A DNA stretch of 64,000 nucleotides from Cyanophora paradoxa (taxonomy: Eukaryota; Glaucocystophyceae; Cyanophorales; Cyanophoraceae): the NCBI GenBank assembly GCA_004431415.1, contig QPMI01000444.1, forward strand, positions 62,001 to 126,000. Reading direction: 5' to 3'. A model generated the notes under the pieces. The model was not told the origin of the DNA and made no database searches. It was given only the letters and a program-made list of their open reading frames with translations. Positions 11,701 to 22,073 of this stretch are shown in pieces; the stretch's first letter is position 1; each line of letters begins with the position of its first letter. A program made the position numbers and the translations under genes.

Positions 11701-14700
11701 CCTCCGGGGAAAGCTCGGCGTGGGCGTTGCGCATCGCCTGCACGGCCATCGTGCAGAGCAGGAGCACCTGGCGGCGAGGGGCGGGCGGGCGGGCGAGCGA
11801 GTCAGGTCGCGGAGGGCGCGGCTCCAGTTTAGTGTAAGGAAGGGGGCACCTGGAGCTCGAAGACGGCCCACTCCCACTCCGACTCGCCGGCCAGCAGCGC
11901 CGCCGGCGGCGCCGGCGCGGGGATCGCCGAGGGGGGCGCGAGGGGGTGCTCGCCCCGCGGGGCGGCGGCGGCGGCGGCGGCCTCGGCCTCGGCGTGGGCC
12001 TGGGCGGGGTCGAAGGCGGGGCCGACGTCGGGGGGCACGTGCAGGGACTCGAGGGCGGCGAGGAGGCCGCCCGAGCCCGCCAGCACGTCGTGCTCGCACC
12101 GCCGGTAAGTCATGCTGCCGGGTCGTCAGCTGTGTTATGTCGAGTCCGAGTTCCGAGGCAGCAGCCTGCGTGCACGCACCAGAGGAGGGCCTTGAGGGTC
12201 GCTGCGCGGACCTCGGGGCTGGCGGGGGCGGCAGGGGAGGGGAGGCCGAGCCCCCGCGGGCTGGCCAGCGCCTGCGTCCCCTGCGGCCGCAGCGAGGCGA
12301 CGAGCTGCGAGGCGAGCGCCGCGAAGGCCTCCGAGACCCGTCGCTGCTCCGCCGGGCCGCTGCGTGGCGTCAGAGCCGAAGAGCGCGCGATGAAACGGAG
12401 GGGAAGGCACCAGCAGAGGACGCCGCCGGCGAAGGAGTCGCCGCGGAGGGCGTGGGCGAGGACGCGGAGGACGCCGACGCGGAGCTGCCAGTCCCGCGGA
12501 TCGGCCGGCAGGCCCGAGGGCGGCAGCGCCAGCAGCGCCGAGAAGAGCGCCAGGCCGTCCGCCCGCCGCCGCGCCAGCGCCTCGCGCCGCTCCAGCGCGC
12601 CGGCCATCGCGGGGGCGTCCAGGCCCCACTCGGAGACGAAGCGCGCCGCCTCCTCGGGCAGGTTCGCGGGGCGTCGCCCTCGGCCGGGCAGGGCGGCGCC
12701 GCGACGGAGGCGGCCGGCGGGGCGCCCGAGCGGAGGACGCGGGAGCACTCGGCGAGGAGCTTGTCCCGCTCGACGCCCTCCGAGCGCGTTCGCGCCGGCG
12801 GCAGCAGCGCGTGCACCGCCCGCGCCTGCCCGTGGCTCGGGCCGTGCCCGTGGCCGTGGGAGTGGGAGTGGGAATGGGAATGGGAGTGGGCGTGCGGGGC
12901 GGCGGCGGGGAGCGGGTCGCGGAGGGCCAGGAGAAGGCGGGCCCGGCGGACGAGCCCCTCGGCGTCCTGCGCGTAGCGGCCCCGCGCGGGGCCCTCCTCG
13001 GCCGCCCCGCGCGCCGTGCTCCGCCGCACCAGCGCCACGCGCGCCCCGTGCGCCCGCCGCACCGCCGCCGCGAGGCCCTCGGGCGGGTCCCCCGGAGCGA
13101 GGGCGCCGCCCGCGAGGAAGCGGTTGAAGCAGGCCTCGGCGGCCTCGGCCAGGCCGGCCGCCTCCGCCTCCTCGGGCGCCGGTCCGTACTTCAGCGCCGC
13201 CGCCAGCGCCGCCCGCTCCGCGTCGTCCACTGCGGCCGGCCGTCAGAGGCCGGAGGGGCGGAGGGGAGGCTAGGGGCAGGGGGAGGGCCGCGCACCGAGG
13301 GCGGCGCCGGGCCCGACGGCGGCGGCGGCGAGCTGCTCGCTGGCGGAGAGGCAGGCGGCGCGCAGGGCGCGAACCCAGGCCCGCGCCGGCTCGTCCCCCT
13401 CCAGCAGCCGCCACAGGAAGCCATCCGCCGGCGGCGCCGCGGAGGGGGAGGCGCCGGCCGGCGCGGCGGCGGCGCGGTCGAGGCGGGCGGCGGCCTGGAA
13501 GAAGAGGGGCCGGTCGAGCCAGTAGCGCGCGGCCTGCTCCTCGCCGCTGCCGCCCGCCCGCGAGACCAGCGAGCCCGCGCGCTGCGGCGGGGCAGGGTGG
13601 GACGACAGCGGAGGCGAGAGGGGGCGCGGGGGAGCGGGCGCACGCGGGCGAGGCACTCGAGGGCGCGGAGGCGCTGCTCGGAGGGCCACTGCCACTCGTC
13701 GCAGGGGCCCACCGCCGGCCGCAGCACGACCCGCACGTGGCGCCCCGCCGGGGCCAGCGAGGCGGCCCCCGCGTCGAAGCCGGCGAGGGGCTGCGGCAGG
13801 GGCGCGGAGGCGGCGGGGGCGAGCGGGGGGCCTCGGGGAGGCGTCGGGGCCGACGGTGCGCCCCCGACGACGAGGACGGGCGCCGCCTCGTCCTCCTCGA
13901 GGGCCGGCGGCTGCGCGTCCGCCACCAGCGTCGCCGAGCCCTGCCCCGCCCGCCCCGCTGAGCAAGGGACGGGGAGCGGGGCGGGGCGGGTGGAAGGGGG
14001 CGGGCGGACGCCGAGGAGGCCGACGGCGAGGTGGAGGGGCGTGGCGCCCGAGGCGACGTCGGCCCCGAAGACGCCGAGCTCCTCCCCGCCCACCACCTCC
14101 CCGTTCCGCAGCATCCGCAGCTGCCCCCCGCCCGCCCCGCTCAGGCCGGCCGGCGCGCGCGGGCGGGCGGGCGGGGGGAGGGGCGGACGCGGCGGGCGCC
14201 GTAGTCGACGAGGAGGCCGACGGAGTCGCCGGAGCCGAAGGTGGCGGCGGGGGCGGCGCTCTCCATCGCCGCGTCCGTGTCCCGCCCCGCGAAGCGCTCC
14301 CCGTGCTGCACCCAGAAGAAGCGCATGTGGCGCAGCGCCGACTGCAGGAACCGCGGCTCCGAGGCGCCGGCGGCGAGCCCGACGAGGGCCGCCGTGGAGC
14401 CCCCGAGGCGGACCTCGCAGTAGGCGCGCCCCGCGCTCGCGAGCGGCTGCTGCGAGAAGAAGACGAGCTGCCGCGAGACGCTGCTCGGCGCCGTCCGCAC
14501 CACCGTCCGCCCCGCCGCCTGCGCCTCGTAGGCCCCCGTCCCCGCCCCGAACCGCTCGCTCGCCGCGTCCGCCGAGATCGCCGAGGGCGCCTCGTGCGCG
14601 GGGGCGGCCGCCGGCGCGGGGGACGAGCCCGGGGGAGCCGACCCCGACGCCGACGCCGAGCCCGAGCCCGAGGCGGGGGCGGCGGCGGGGCGGCGGGGGC

Positions 14701-17700
14701 GGCGCCGGGGGCCGCGGGGCGGTGGCGGGGAGGCCCGGGACGACGAAGGAGCCGCCGAGGACGGCGGGGGGCTGGCGCGGGGCGGCGCGCGGGCCGACGG
14801 TGACATGCACGCGGACGCGGCGCTCGTGGCGGAGCGTGCGGATCGCGAGGGAGCCGTCCGTGGGCACCAGCCGCCCCGTCGCCGCGCTCCGGATCACGGC
14901 GGCCTGCCGGCCCTCCAGCCCCGCCACCCGCACCCTGCGCGGCACGCGTCGGCACGAGCGACGCGGCGAGAAAGAGGGGAAACGGGGCGGACAGGAAGGG
15001 CGGGGCGGGGTCGGAGGGGGCGGCGGCGCCCTCGACGGAGGCGGAGACGTCGAGGTCGTGGAAGGGCAGGGCGGGCCCCGCCTGGAGTACGACCTCGCCC
15101 TCCGCCTCCAGCTCGCCCGCCAGCGGCACCGCGAAGCAGCGCTCGGCCGCCCGCTGCGCCGCCACCGCCGCCGCGCGCTCGCCGGCGCAGCGCGCGTGCA
15201 CCCGCGCCGCCGCGTCGCCCCAGGCCCCCGCCAGGGCCAGGATCGCCGCCGCCTCCCGCGCGTCCGACGGCTCGGCCGCCGCCCACAGCGCGGGAGGCAG
15301 GCCCCGGGGAGGCCCGAGCGGAGCAGGCGGATCCAGTCGGCGGCGCGGCGGGCCGGCTGCTGGGCCTCGGGGGCGGTTCGCGGGAGCGCAGCGCAGAACG
15401 CTGCGACGAGGTCGGCGCTGGCGGCCGCCGCCCGCGCCACGTACGTGCGGAGCAGAAGCGAGGCGGGGTCGGCCCCGTCGCCCTGCTCGGCGCTCGGCGC
15501 CGGGGCCGGGGCCGGGGCCGGGGCTTCGCGGTCGGGCCCGACGGCGGCGGCGAGGAGGGAGGGCTGGAAGTAGCGCGCAAGGAGGCGGACGGCGGGCGCG
15601 CAGGCGGCGAGGGCGGCCCAGGGGTCCGAGGCCGGCCACGCCCGGAGCGCCGCGAGGAGGGGCCCCGCGGCGGCCTCGAGGGCGGCGGAGAGGAGGGGCG
15701 GGAGCTCGTCCGGGGAGGGGCAGAGGGCGGCGAGGGCGCGCCCCGCCGCCGCCGACGGCTGCAGCACCGACGCCGCGCACTCGAGCACCGGCGCGAGGAG
15801 CGCCGGCTCGGAGCTCGCCGAGGCGGAGGCGGCGGCGGCGGCGGCGGCGGGGAGGAGGCGGGCGAGGAGGGAGAGGACGTGGCGGGGCTCGCAGAAGGCG
15901 GTGGGGAGGGCGGCCCGCAGGGCGGCGAAGGCCTCCTCGCGGAGCGGGGCGGCCGGGGAGCGCAGCAGGCCGAGGAGCGCCGCCTCGAGGCGCGCCACGA
16001 AGTCGTCCCGGAAGGCCGGCGGGGCGCCCAACGAGGTGACGTCCGCCCCGTGCAGGCTCAGCTGCTGCAGCTGCGCGTGCAGGAGGCGCAGCGCCTGGCC
16101 CGCCAGCGTCTCGAGGGGCCCGCGGGGCGCCGCCGGCTGCTTGCCCTTGGGGCGCGGGGCCGGCGCGGCCGCCTGGAGCTCCTCCAGGACGCCGAGGAGG
16201 CGGTCGAGGGAGCGGAGGGAGAGGTCGACGGCGAAGGGGCGCAGGCGGGGGGTGCCCTCCCCGAAGTCCGGCGCGTAGCGCGCCCAGGGGTCCGAGGCCG
16301 ACGGGCTGCAGGAGGCGGCCAGGGCGGCGGCCGCGGCGGCGGCGGAGGAGGCCGGGGGCGCGAAGGGGTCGCTCGCGGCGCAGCGGCGCGCGGTGAAGCA
16401 GGCGAGGGCGTCGGGGCGGGCGGGGCGGGAGGGCCCGGCGGGGCGGCAGGTGGCGAGGAGGGGCGCGGCGTCGCGGGCGGGGGCGGTGAGGGTGAGGTCG
16501 GTGGGCGAGGCGGCCCAGCCGCGGGCGCGGCCCTCCTCCGTGAGGCGCAGGGCGGAGCGGTCCGGGGAGAAGAGGGCGACGGGCCCGCCCCGCTGCTCGC
16601 CGTCCACCTCCAGGGCGACGGAGAGCCAGTCGCGGCACATCAGGTAGAAGTAGCGGAGGCGGAAGCGCAGGCGCGGCGCCCCGCCCGCCTCGCCCCGCGA
16701 GCGGTACGGGTCCTCCCCAAGCGCCGTCGGCCGCGCCCGCATCGTCGTCTGGGGGGAGGGAGAGAAGTCAGATGGGAAGCGGAGGAGGCTAAGGGAGGCG
16801 GGGCGGGGGCGCCTCGGCGTTGTAGATGCGGACGACGACGCGGGGCCGGTGGACGAGGACGCCGCGGCGCATCGCCGCCCGCCCGTACGCGCTCCGCGGC
16901 GTCGCGAAGGGCGAGGCGAGGCGCGCCGCGTGCGCCAGGAGCGCGGCGGCGGCGGCCCACGCCTCGGCCGCCGCCTCGGCCGCGGGGCCCGGGGCGGCGG
17001 GGGCGCCGAGCTCCGAGGGCGGCGGGGCGGGCCCCCACTCGGCCACCTCGCCGGCCTCGCCGTCCCCGGGGCGGGGCCGGCCCCTGCAGAAGGGGCTCGC
17101 GGGGTCCGGGAGGCCCCCGTTGGGGAAGAATGCGACGCCGGCCTCGGGCGGGGCGGCGCCCTGCTGCGCCCCCCCGCGCTCGCGCTCCGCCAGCGCCGCC
17201 GTCGCCGCGTACAGCGACGAGGCCGCCGAGGAGGCCGTCGAGGGCGCCGGGAAGAGCGGCATGGGGCCCAGCGGCACCTCCCCCGCCCCCGCCCCCGCCC
17301 GCGCCTCCTCCCCGTCGCTCTCGTCCCCATCGGGCCCCGGGGCGGGCACCGCCGCAACGGCGGCTGCGGCGGGGGCGGGCGGGGCAGGGCCGCCCTCCTC
17401 GCCCTCCTCGCCGCCCCAGCAGTCCGGGTCCACGGACATGCCCCAGTCGGAGCCGTCCCCGCCCCGCGCCGCCTCCGCCGCCGCGCCGGCCGCCGCCACC
17501 GACGCCCGGATGGCCGAGGCGATGCCGGGGGGGTACGCCCCGAGGAGGGCGAGCCGGACGCCGGCGACGCAGACGCGGTTGCGGTACCAGTCGTAGCAGA
17601 AGGCGGGCGAGCCGTCCAGGGCGCAGGGCGGGTGGGAGGCGAAGGAGAGGGGCGGGGCGCGCGGGGCGGCCAGGGAGAGGCGCCAGACGTAATGCAGGGG

Positions 17701-19835
17701 GCCCCCCGCCGTGTCAGGCAGCACCAGCACCATCTACCGCCCGCGTCAGAACTATTCTCGAGGGGAAGAAGAGAGGGGGCTGGAGGCACCTCCTGTCCGT
17801 TCGTGTAGGCGCGCGCGCGGCGGCGGCGCTCGTCCGTCAGCTTGCCGAAGGAGCCCCCGAGGGCGGCCCCCGCTGCACAGGGAGGTGAGCGGCCGGAGGC
17901 GGACCGGTCTAGAGGACGGGGATACCGTCGAGGGGAACGGCGCGGGCGATGACGGCGCGCGGGGCGCGGGAGCGGGGGGCCTCGAGGGAGATCTCGAGGG
18001 CCGTGATGGAGCCGGCGAGGCCCTGCGCAGGAGACGCCCGCGCGCGTCGGGCGGGGCGGGGCGAGGCGCCGGCGGGCGAGGGGCAGGCACCTCGGGGTCG
18101 GAAGTGGCGAGGAGGTAGAGCGCGGGCCCCGCCCCGCAGACGGAGAAAGGGTAGCGCGCCTCGGGGGGCAGGAGCAGGCGCAGCTCGTCCGAGGGGCCCG
18201 CGCCGCCGTCCCCCGCCACCAGCGGCACACGCGCCGCCACCTGCGCGCCCGCTCGCCCGTGCGCGCCGCGGCGCAGGGGGCACACGGGGATACAGGGCAC
18301 GCACGGCGAGGGAGACGGGATCGACGAAGAGCAGGCGGCCGAGGACGGGGGCGGGGGTGGGGGCGTTAGGGGCGGGGGCGGCGGCTCGCGCGGCGTGCGC
18401 CGGCGCGGCGAATGCGACGAGGGTCCCGTGCGCGTACGCGAGGCCGAAGGGGCCCCCGTGCCTGCCCCGCCCGTCAGCCGGTGAGGGTGGGAAGGGGGGG
18501 GCGGGGGGCGTACCAGGAGTCCTCGGCGGGGCGCGGGGTCTCGGCGGCGGGGGCGGCGGCAGGGGCGGCGGGGGGCGGGATCCGCACGGAGGCGTTGGAG
18601 GCGAGGCGGTCGAGAGCGACGGGGCCGAGGGAGGGGGCCGGGGCGCGGCGGTGCGCGCGGGCGGCGCCGGCGGCGGGAGGGGCAGGCCCTTGTGCAGCCC
18701 CGCGCGGTCCAGCGTGTAGACGTGCCGCGGGCCCACCGCCACAGCGCACTCCAGCACCGCCGCATCCATCGCGGCGTCCCGCGCCGCGCCCCCCCGCGAC
18801 CGGCTCCCCGCTGCCGCCGCCGTCAGCGCGCCGGCGGCGGGGGCGGCGGGCGGGGCGGCGCACAAGTGATGGCGCGCAGCAGCTCCTCTCCGGGCGCCTC
18901 GAGCGAGCGCTGCACCTGGCGCCCGCGGAGCGCCGCCTCCACGGAGACGGGCGCGGCGCCGGCGGGGCGCGGCGGGGGCAGGCCGCGGCGCGCCGCCCTG
19001 AGGGCCGCCTGCACGCACGCGGCGACATCGCCGACGCGGCCCGTCGCGAGCGCGAGCGAGGCCAGGGCGGAGACGCCGTCCCAGTCGTCGGCCGCGTCGC
19101 CGGGCCGGTCGGCGCGGGGCTCCAGCGCCGCGGCAATGCGGTCGAGCGGCGCGTGCACGGGGTCGCCGCCCTCGCCGTCGGCGTCCGCCGGGGCGAGGGA
19201 GAGCGGTCCGGAGGCGCGCAGGAAGGCCCGCAGCAGCGCCGGCTGCTGCGAAAGGACGTCCAGGAACGCGACCTCGCGGCGGCCCTCGCGCGTGTCCCCT
19301 TCCCCGCTCCAGTCGACGGTCCTTGTCTCCTCGATGCTCCGCCGCAAAATGAACTCCGTTCGGCTCACTCCGAAGAGCAGCACGTTCTGAGGCGGGTGCG
19401 TAAGCGAACGCGCGAGGCGTGTGCTCCCCGACGAAGCGCGCCCTCATTCTAGCGATTCCCTAACGCTTTGAACAATTATCGTGAAGCGCTAGTGGCGCCA
19501 GACAGCGGCGGGCGGCTGGCGAGCGCTCAGATGGACGCGCACGGGAGGCAGGTCCTCGCCGACATTCTTCGCCTGGTGATGCTGCGGGACAGTCAGGGAA
19601 CCGCGAAGAGCTAGAATGCTCAGTGATCGTGTCTACAACGATCACTCGACACGGATCAGCGCGCTGGCGACTCGCGCACCCAGACCCGTAGCGCTGTGGA
19701 GACGGGAACCGATGTATACGAAGGCAAGAGTACATGCAGTTGTGGCCGGATAGTCGAAGTTTGTGCGGCCGCGTACGCTGACGTGCGGAAGTACGCGGTG
19801 GACACGAAGGACTCATAATCGTCCATCGGGTCCAT
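2761..19835 (-). CDS. giant HECT-domain E3 ubiquitin ligase with SPRY domain
   Basis: The C-terminus is a clear HECT domain. It contains 'EEGVDMGGLFRETVSLVADE', 'ALFEFVGRVMGLALRTAV', 'FLRFVWGRSRLP' and the catalytic-cysteine region 'LPRAHTCFFQ' spliced to 'LDLPRYSSLAVARSKI', then the stop. These ligases pass ubiquitin through that Cys to substrates. A SPRY/B30.2-like domain lies at about 14.1-14.8 kb ('YCEVRLGGSTAALVGLA', 'GSGDSVGLLVDYGARRV', 'LRMLRNGEVVG'). The rest is Ala/Leu-rich helical sequence with acidic linkers and a His/Ser/Gly tract. SPRY plus HECT in a protein of several thousand residues resembles HERC1 and HECTD4; I see no RCC1 repeats, so HECTD4-like is slightly preferred. Dozens of short introns interrupt it, for example 2851-2903 (GC-AG). 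The start at 19835 ('MDPMDDYESF') joins in phase to 'HHQAKNVGEDLPP' and 'NVLLFGVSRTEF'; an upstream in-frame ATG at 19913 is possible. The exon model is incomplete. Confidence 0.8.
12841..12896 (-). repeat. hexanucleotide tract encoding His-Ser/His-Gly repeats
   Basis: Within the HECT ligase an exon carries a run of alternating His codons with Ser or Gly, giving HSHSHSHSHSHSHGHGHG. It could bind metal or be a simple slippage-generated linker. It lies in frame, so it is expressed if the exon is used. Confidence 0.7.
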
Positions 19836-20479
19836 CAGCGCGCCGAGGCGACGCCTCTCGCCTACGGCTGATGGCGCTACGGGGCGGCAAGCTGTGAAGC
19901 GCTTCGATCTCAAGTACCCTGCTCAGCTCACTCTACCCCCCCTTCTCCCCTTTCCGCCCCTCCCCTCCTCCTCCTCCGGCCGCCGCGTGCTGAGCAACGC
20001 GTGTAACACTGAGCCCAACCCAACGGCGATGACGCTACTAGAGTGCAACTTAGCGGAGGCCAATTTGCCGTGCCGCGCGAGAGCTGGCCGCTCGTTCTCG
20101 CGCGGCCGGCTCCTTTCCCCTTCCCATGAGCGGTGGCGATGATGACAGACGTTTGCCCGAGGCGCCTGCCGTCGAGCGGCGCTGGTGAAGGCACATTCCT
20201 TGCAATTGTGTTTACGTTTGATGCCGCGACGCTGTTTCGACGCACATTTTCTAGATCGGAGCCGCTGCGCCGCTGAGCGGCGCGCCTGGTTGCGAACTGC
20301 GGTCTTTACGACTGCATTCGCGAACCAGTAATCGCCCCCACTGCGCCCCATTCATCTTGCTTTTAGCAAAGGCCTAGACATCCCGAGGTCCGCATGCATT
20401 TGCCAGCGCACTGCCGGAGTCCGCATGCATTGCCGCATGCATCTAGAGCCCGCTAGATGCGAGCCTCGAGAAACGATCT
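19836..20479. other. 5' region of HECT gene and 3' flank of the redox gene
   Basis: No gene is recognised. The stretch around 19930-20000 is pyrimidine-rich on the plus strand. It probably contains the HECT promoter and the downstream region of the thioredoxin-like gene, both on the minus strand. Confidence 0.35.
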
Positions 20480-21993
20480 TCAGACGTCGATGTAGCGCTT
20501 GATCGCGTCCTCGACCATCTTCGGGTGGCCGCCTGCGCGCCCGAGCCGGGGCCGGCGAGGTCAGGCGGCGGGTCCGGGCGAGCCCTCGAGCTCTTGCCAC
20601 CCGCGGCGGGGGATGCAACGCACGCCACTCGATGATGCCGTCCTTGACCAGCGCGGCCGCCGGGATGCCCTTCACCTGCGCGCGCGGGAACTCGAATCAG
20701 GACGGCCCGTCGAATTCGAATTCGAGGGCGGGGCGGGCGGGCGGGCGGGCGCACGCCGAAGCGCTTGGAGAGGCGGGCGTCCTCCTGGGCGACGGGGAAG
20801 GAGATGCTGTTCTCCGCGAGGAACTTCTCGACCAGCTCCTCCGTCGAGGGCGCCGTGATCTGCAGCGGGCCGGGCGGCGACGAGTCGGCCCTGGCCGGGG
20901 CGCAGGGAAAGAGCGGCGGGGCTCGCCTGGGTCAGGCCCAGGACGCGGAGCCCCTTGTCCCTCAGGCGCTGCGGGGCGGGGGCGGGGGGTCGGCGACAGG
21001 CGGCATGGCAGGGCGAACGACGCGGGGGAGGGGCGCGAATGCCCCCACCTCGAAGCGGCGGGACATCTCGGGCATCTCCCGCCGGCAGTGCGGGCTGCGG
21101 GGGAAGGCGGTGAGGGGCCCAAGCGGGCGCTGGGGCCGGGCGCGGGGCGGGGCGGGGTACGGCGCACCACCACTCCTCGAAGAAGAGGACGACGGTCACG
21201 CCCGGGTACACCTGCGCGCCGGATCGTGGGCCCGCGGGACGAGGGGCCCCGGCCGCAGCTCTCCCGGCGGGCGGCTGCGCACGCGCTTCTCCTTGCGGGC
21301 GAGCTTCGAGTCGGCGGCCCAGCCCTCCCAGATCTCCTCCCCCTGGATCCACTTCGCCAGCACGACGGGCCCGACCTGCGCGGAGGTGAGAATCCCGTCG
21401 GCGCCTTGAACCGTGCGCGGCCGGGCCGGGCCGGGGGGCGGCGGGGGGCGGACCTGGCGGCCCACTGCCTCGTAGCCGACCTGCATCTTCCCGGCGACGC
21501 TCGCCAGCGGCGAGTCGGGGTAGTTCTTCTGCAGCTCGATCGCCGCCTCGCGCGCCTCCTTGAACTGCGGAAGCGGGCGCGTCTCGACCCGGATCGGAAG
21601 CCCGACGGGCGAGGGTCGCGCGCGCACCTGGAAATCTTTCTGATAGCCGATCATCTTGTCGAAGAGCGCGTCCGCTGCGTCCAAGTCGGCCTCCGAAAGC
21701 TCTGCATCCGCGGCCAGCGCCGGCCGCTGCGCAGCTACCGCGCCCGCAGCCGCAGCTAGAGCGGCGGCGAAGGCACGCCGGCCGAGCGCGTTGGCGGCTT
21801 CCGCGCTGGAAGCCTCAGAAGAGGCGGCGACTGAGAACTCGACCGCGCGTTGCGGCCGGGCCACCTTCGGGGCCGGCGGGGCGCTGAGGAAGCCAGACCG
21901 GAGAGTCGGCGACGCGGCCACACCGCCGGAGAAGGCTCCTGATGCGCGGCTGGGCGCGGAGGCCGCCAAAACGGCGCAAACGCTGAACGCCAT
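20480..21993 (-). CDS. plastid (thylakoid-lumen?) thioredoxin-like protein with CPHC motif
   Basis: The N-terminus reads as tripartite targeting. There is a signal peptide ('MAFSVCAVLAASAPSRASG'), then a Phe-led basic/hydroxylated stretch typical of red-type complex plastids, then 'GRRAFAAALAAAAGAVAA' ending in an 'ALAADA' cleavage-like site. That last part is a twin-arginine thylakoid signal. The mature protein has a helical segment ('AREAAIELQKNYPDSPLASV') and a TlpA/AhpC-type redox domain. Splicing ...GAGTGGTG to C|CGCACTGC gives 'FFEEWCPHCRREMPEM', so the active site is WCPHC. Later come 'RDKGLRVLGLTQ', the cis-Pro region 'VKGIPAAALVKDGIIEW' and the end 'AIKRYIDV'. A thiol-disulfide oxidoreductase or reductant role is inferred; the substrate is unknown. 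One junction (20891-20924) needs a GA-AG intron or hides an indel. The gene is head-to-head with the tocopherol enzyme. Confidence 0.75.
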
Positions 21994-22073
21994 CGAGGAG
22001 GAGTGACCGCAGCAGCGAGTCAGCTGTACCCCCACCGGGACGACGCAGCCGCCCACGCAGCGCCGTCGCAGGC
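21994..22073. promoter_or_regulatory. putative bidirectional promoter (redox protein / HPT)
   Basis: Only 80 bp separate the two divergent start codons, so both genes must share promoter DNA or start transcription inside each other's 5' region. No TATA box is visible. Co-regulation of two plastid proteins is plausible but inferred. Confidence 0.4.

Noticed and set aside
12811-15573. 920-codon plus-strand ORF
   Set aside because: Same reason: antisense to SPRY-containing exons, arginine-rich, no family signature, crosses minus-strand splice sites.
14805-17888. 1027-codon ORF on the plus strand opposite the HECT gene
   Set aside because: Translation is Arg/Gly/Pro/Ala low-complexity without domains. 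At this GC content stop codons are rare on the antisense strand, so it is a shadow of the real minus-strand exons.
13191-18230. Single uninterrupted 1679-codon minus-strand exon
   Set aside because: The open frame crosses several clear introns; real protein segments lie in all three minus-strand frames.
2761-19835. RCC1 beta-propellers expected of a HERC1 orthologue
   Set aside because: I searched the readable exons for RCC1-type GDxGxLGxG repeats and found none, so the protein is called only SPRY-HECT.
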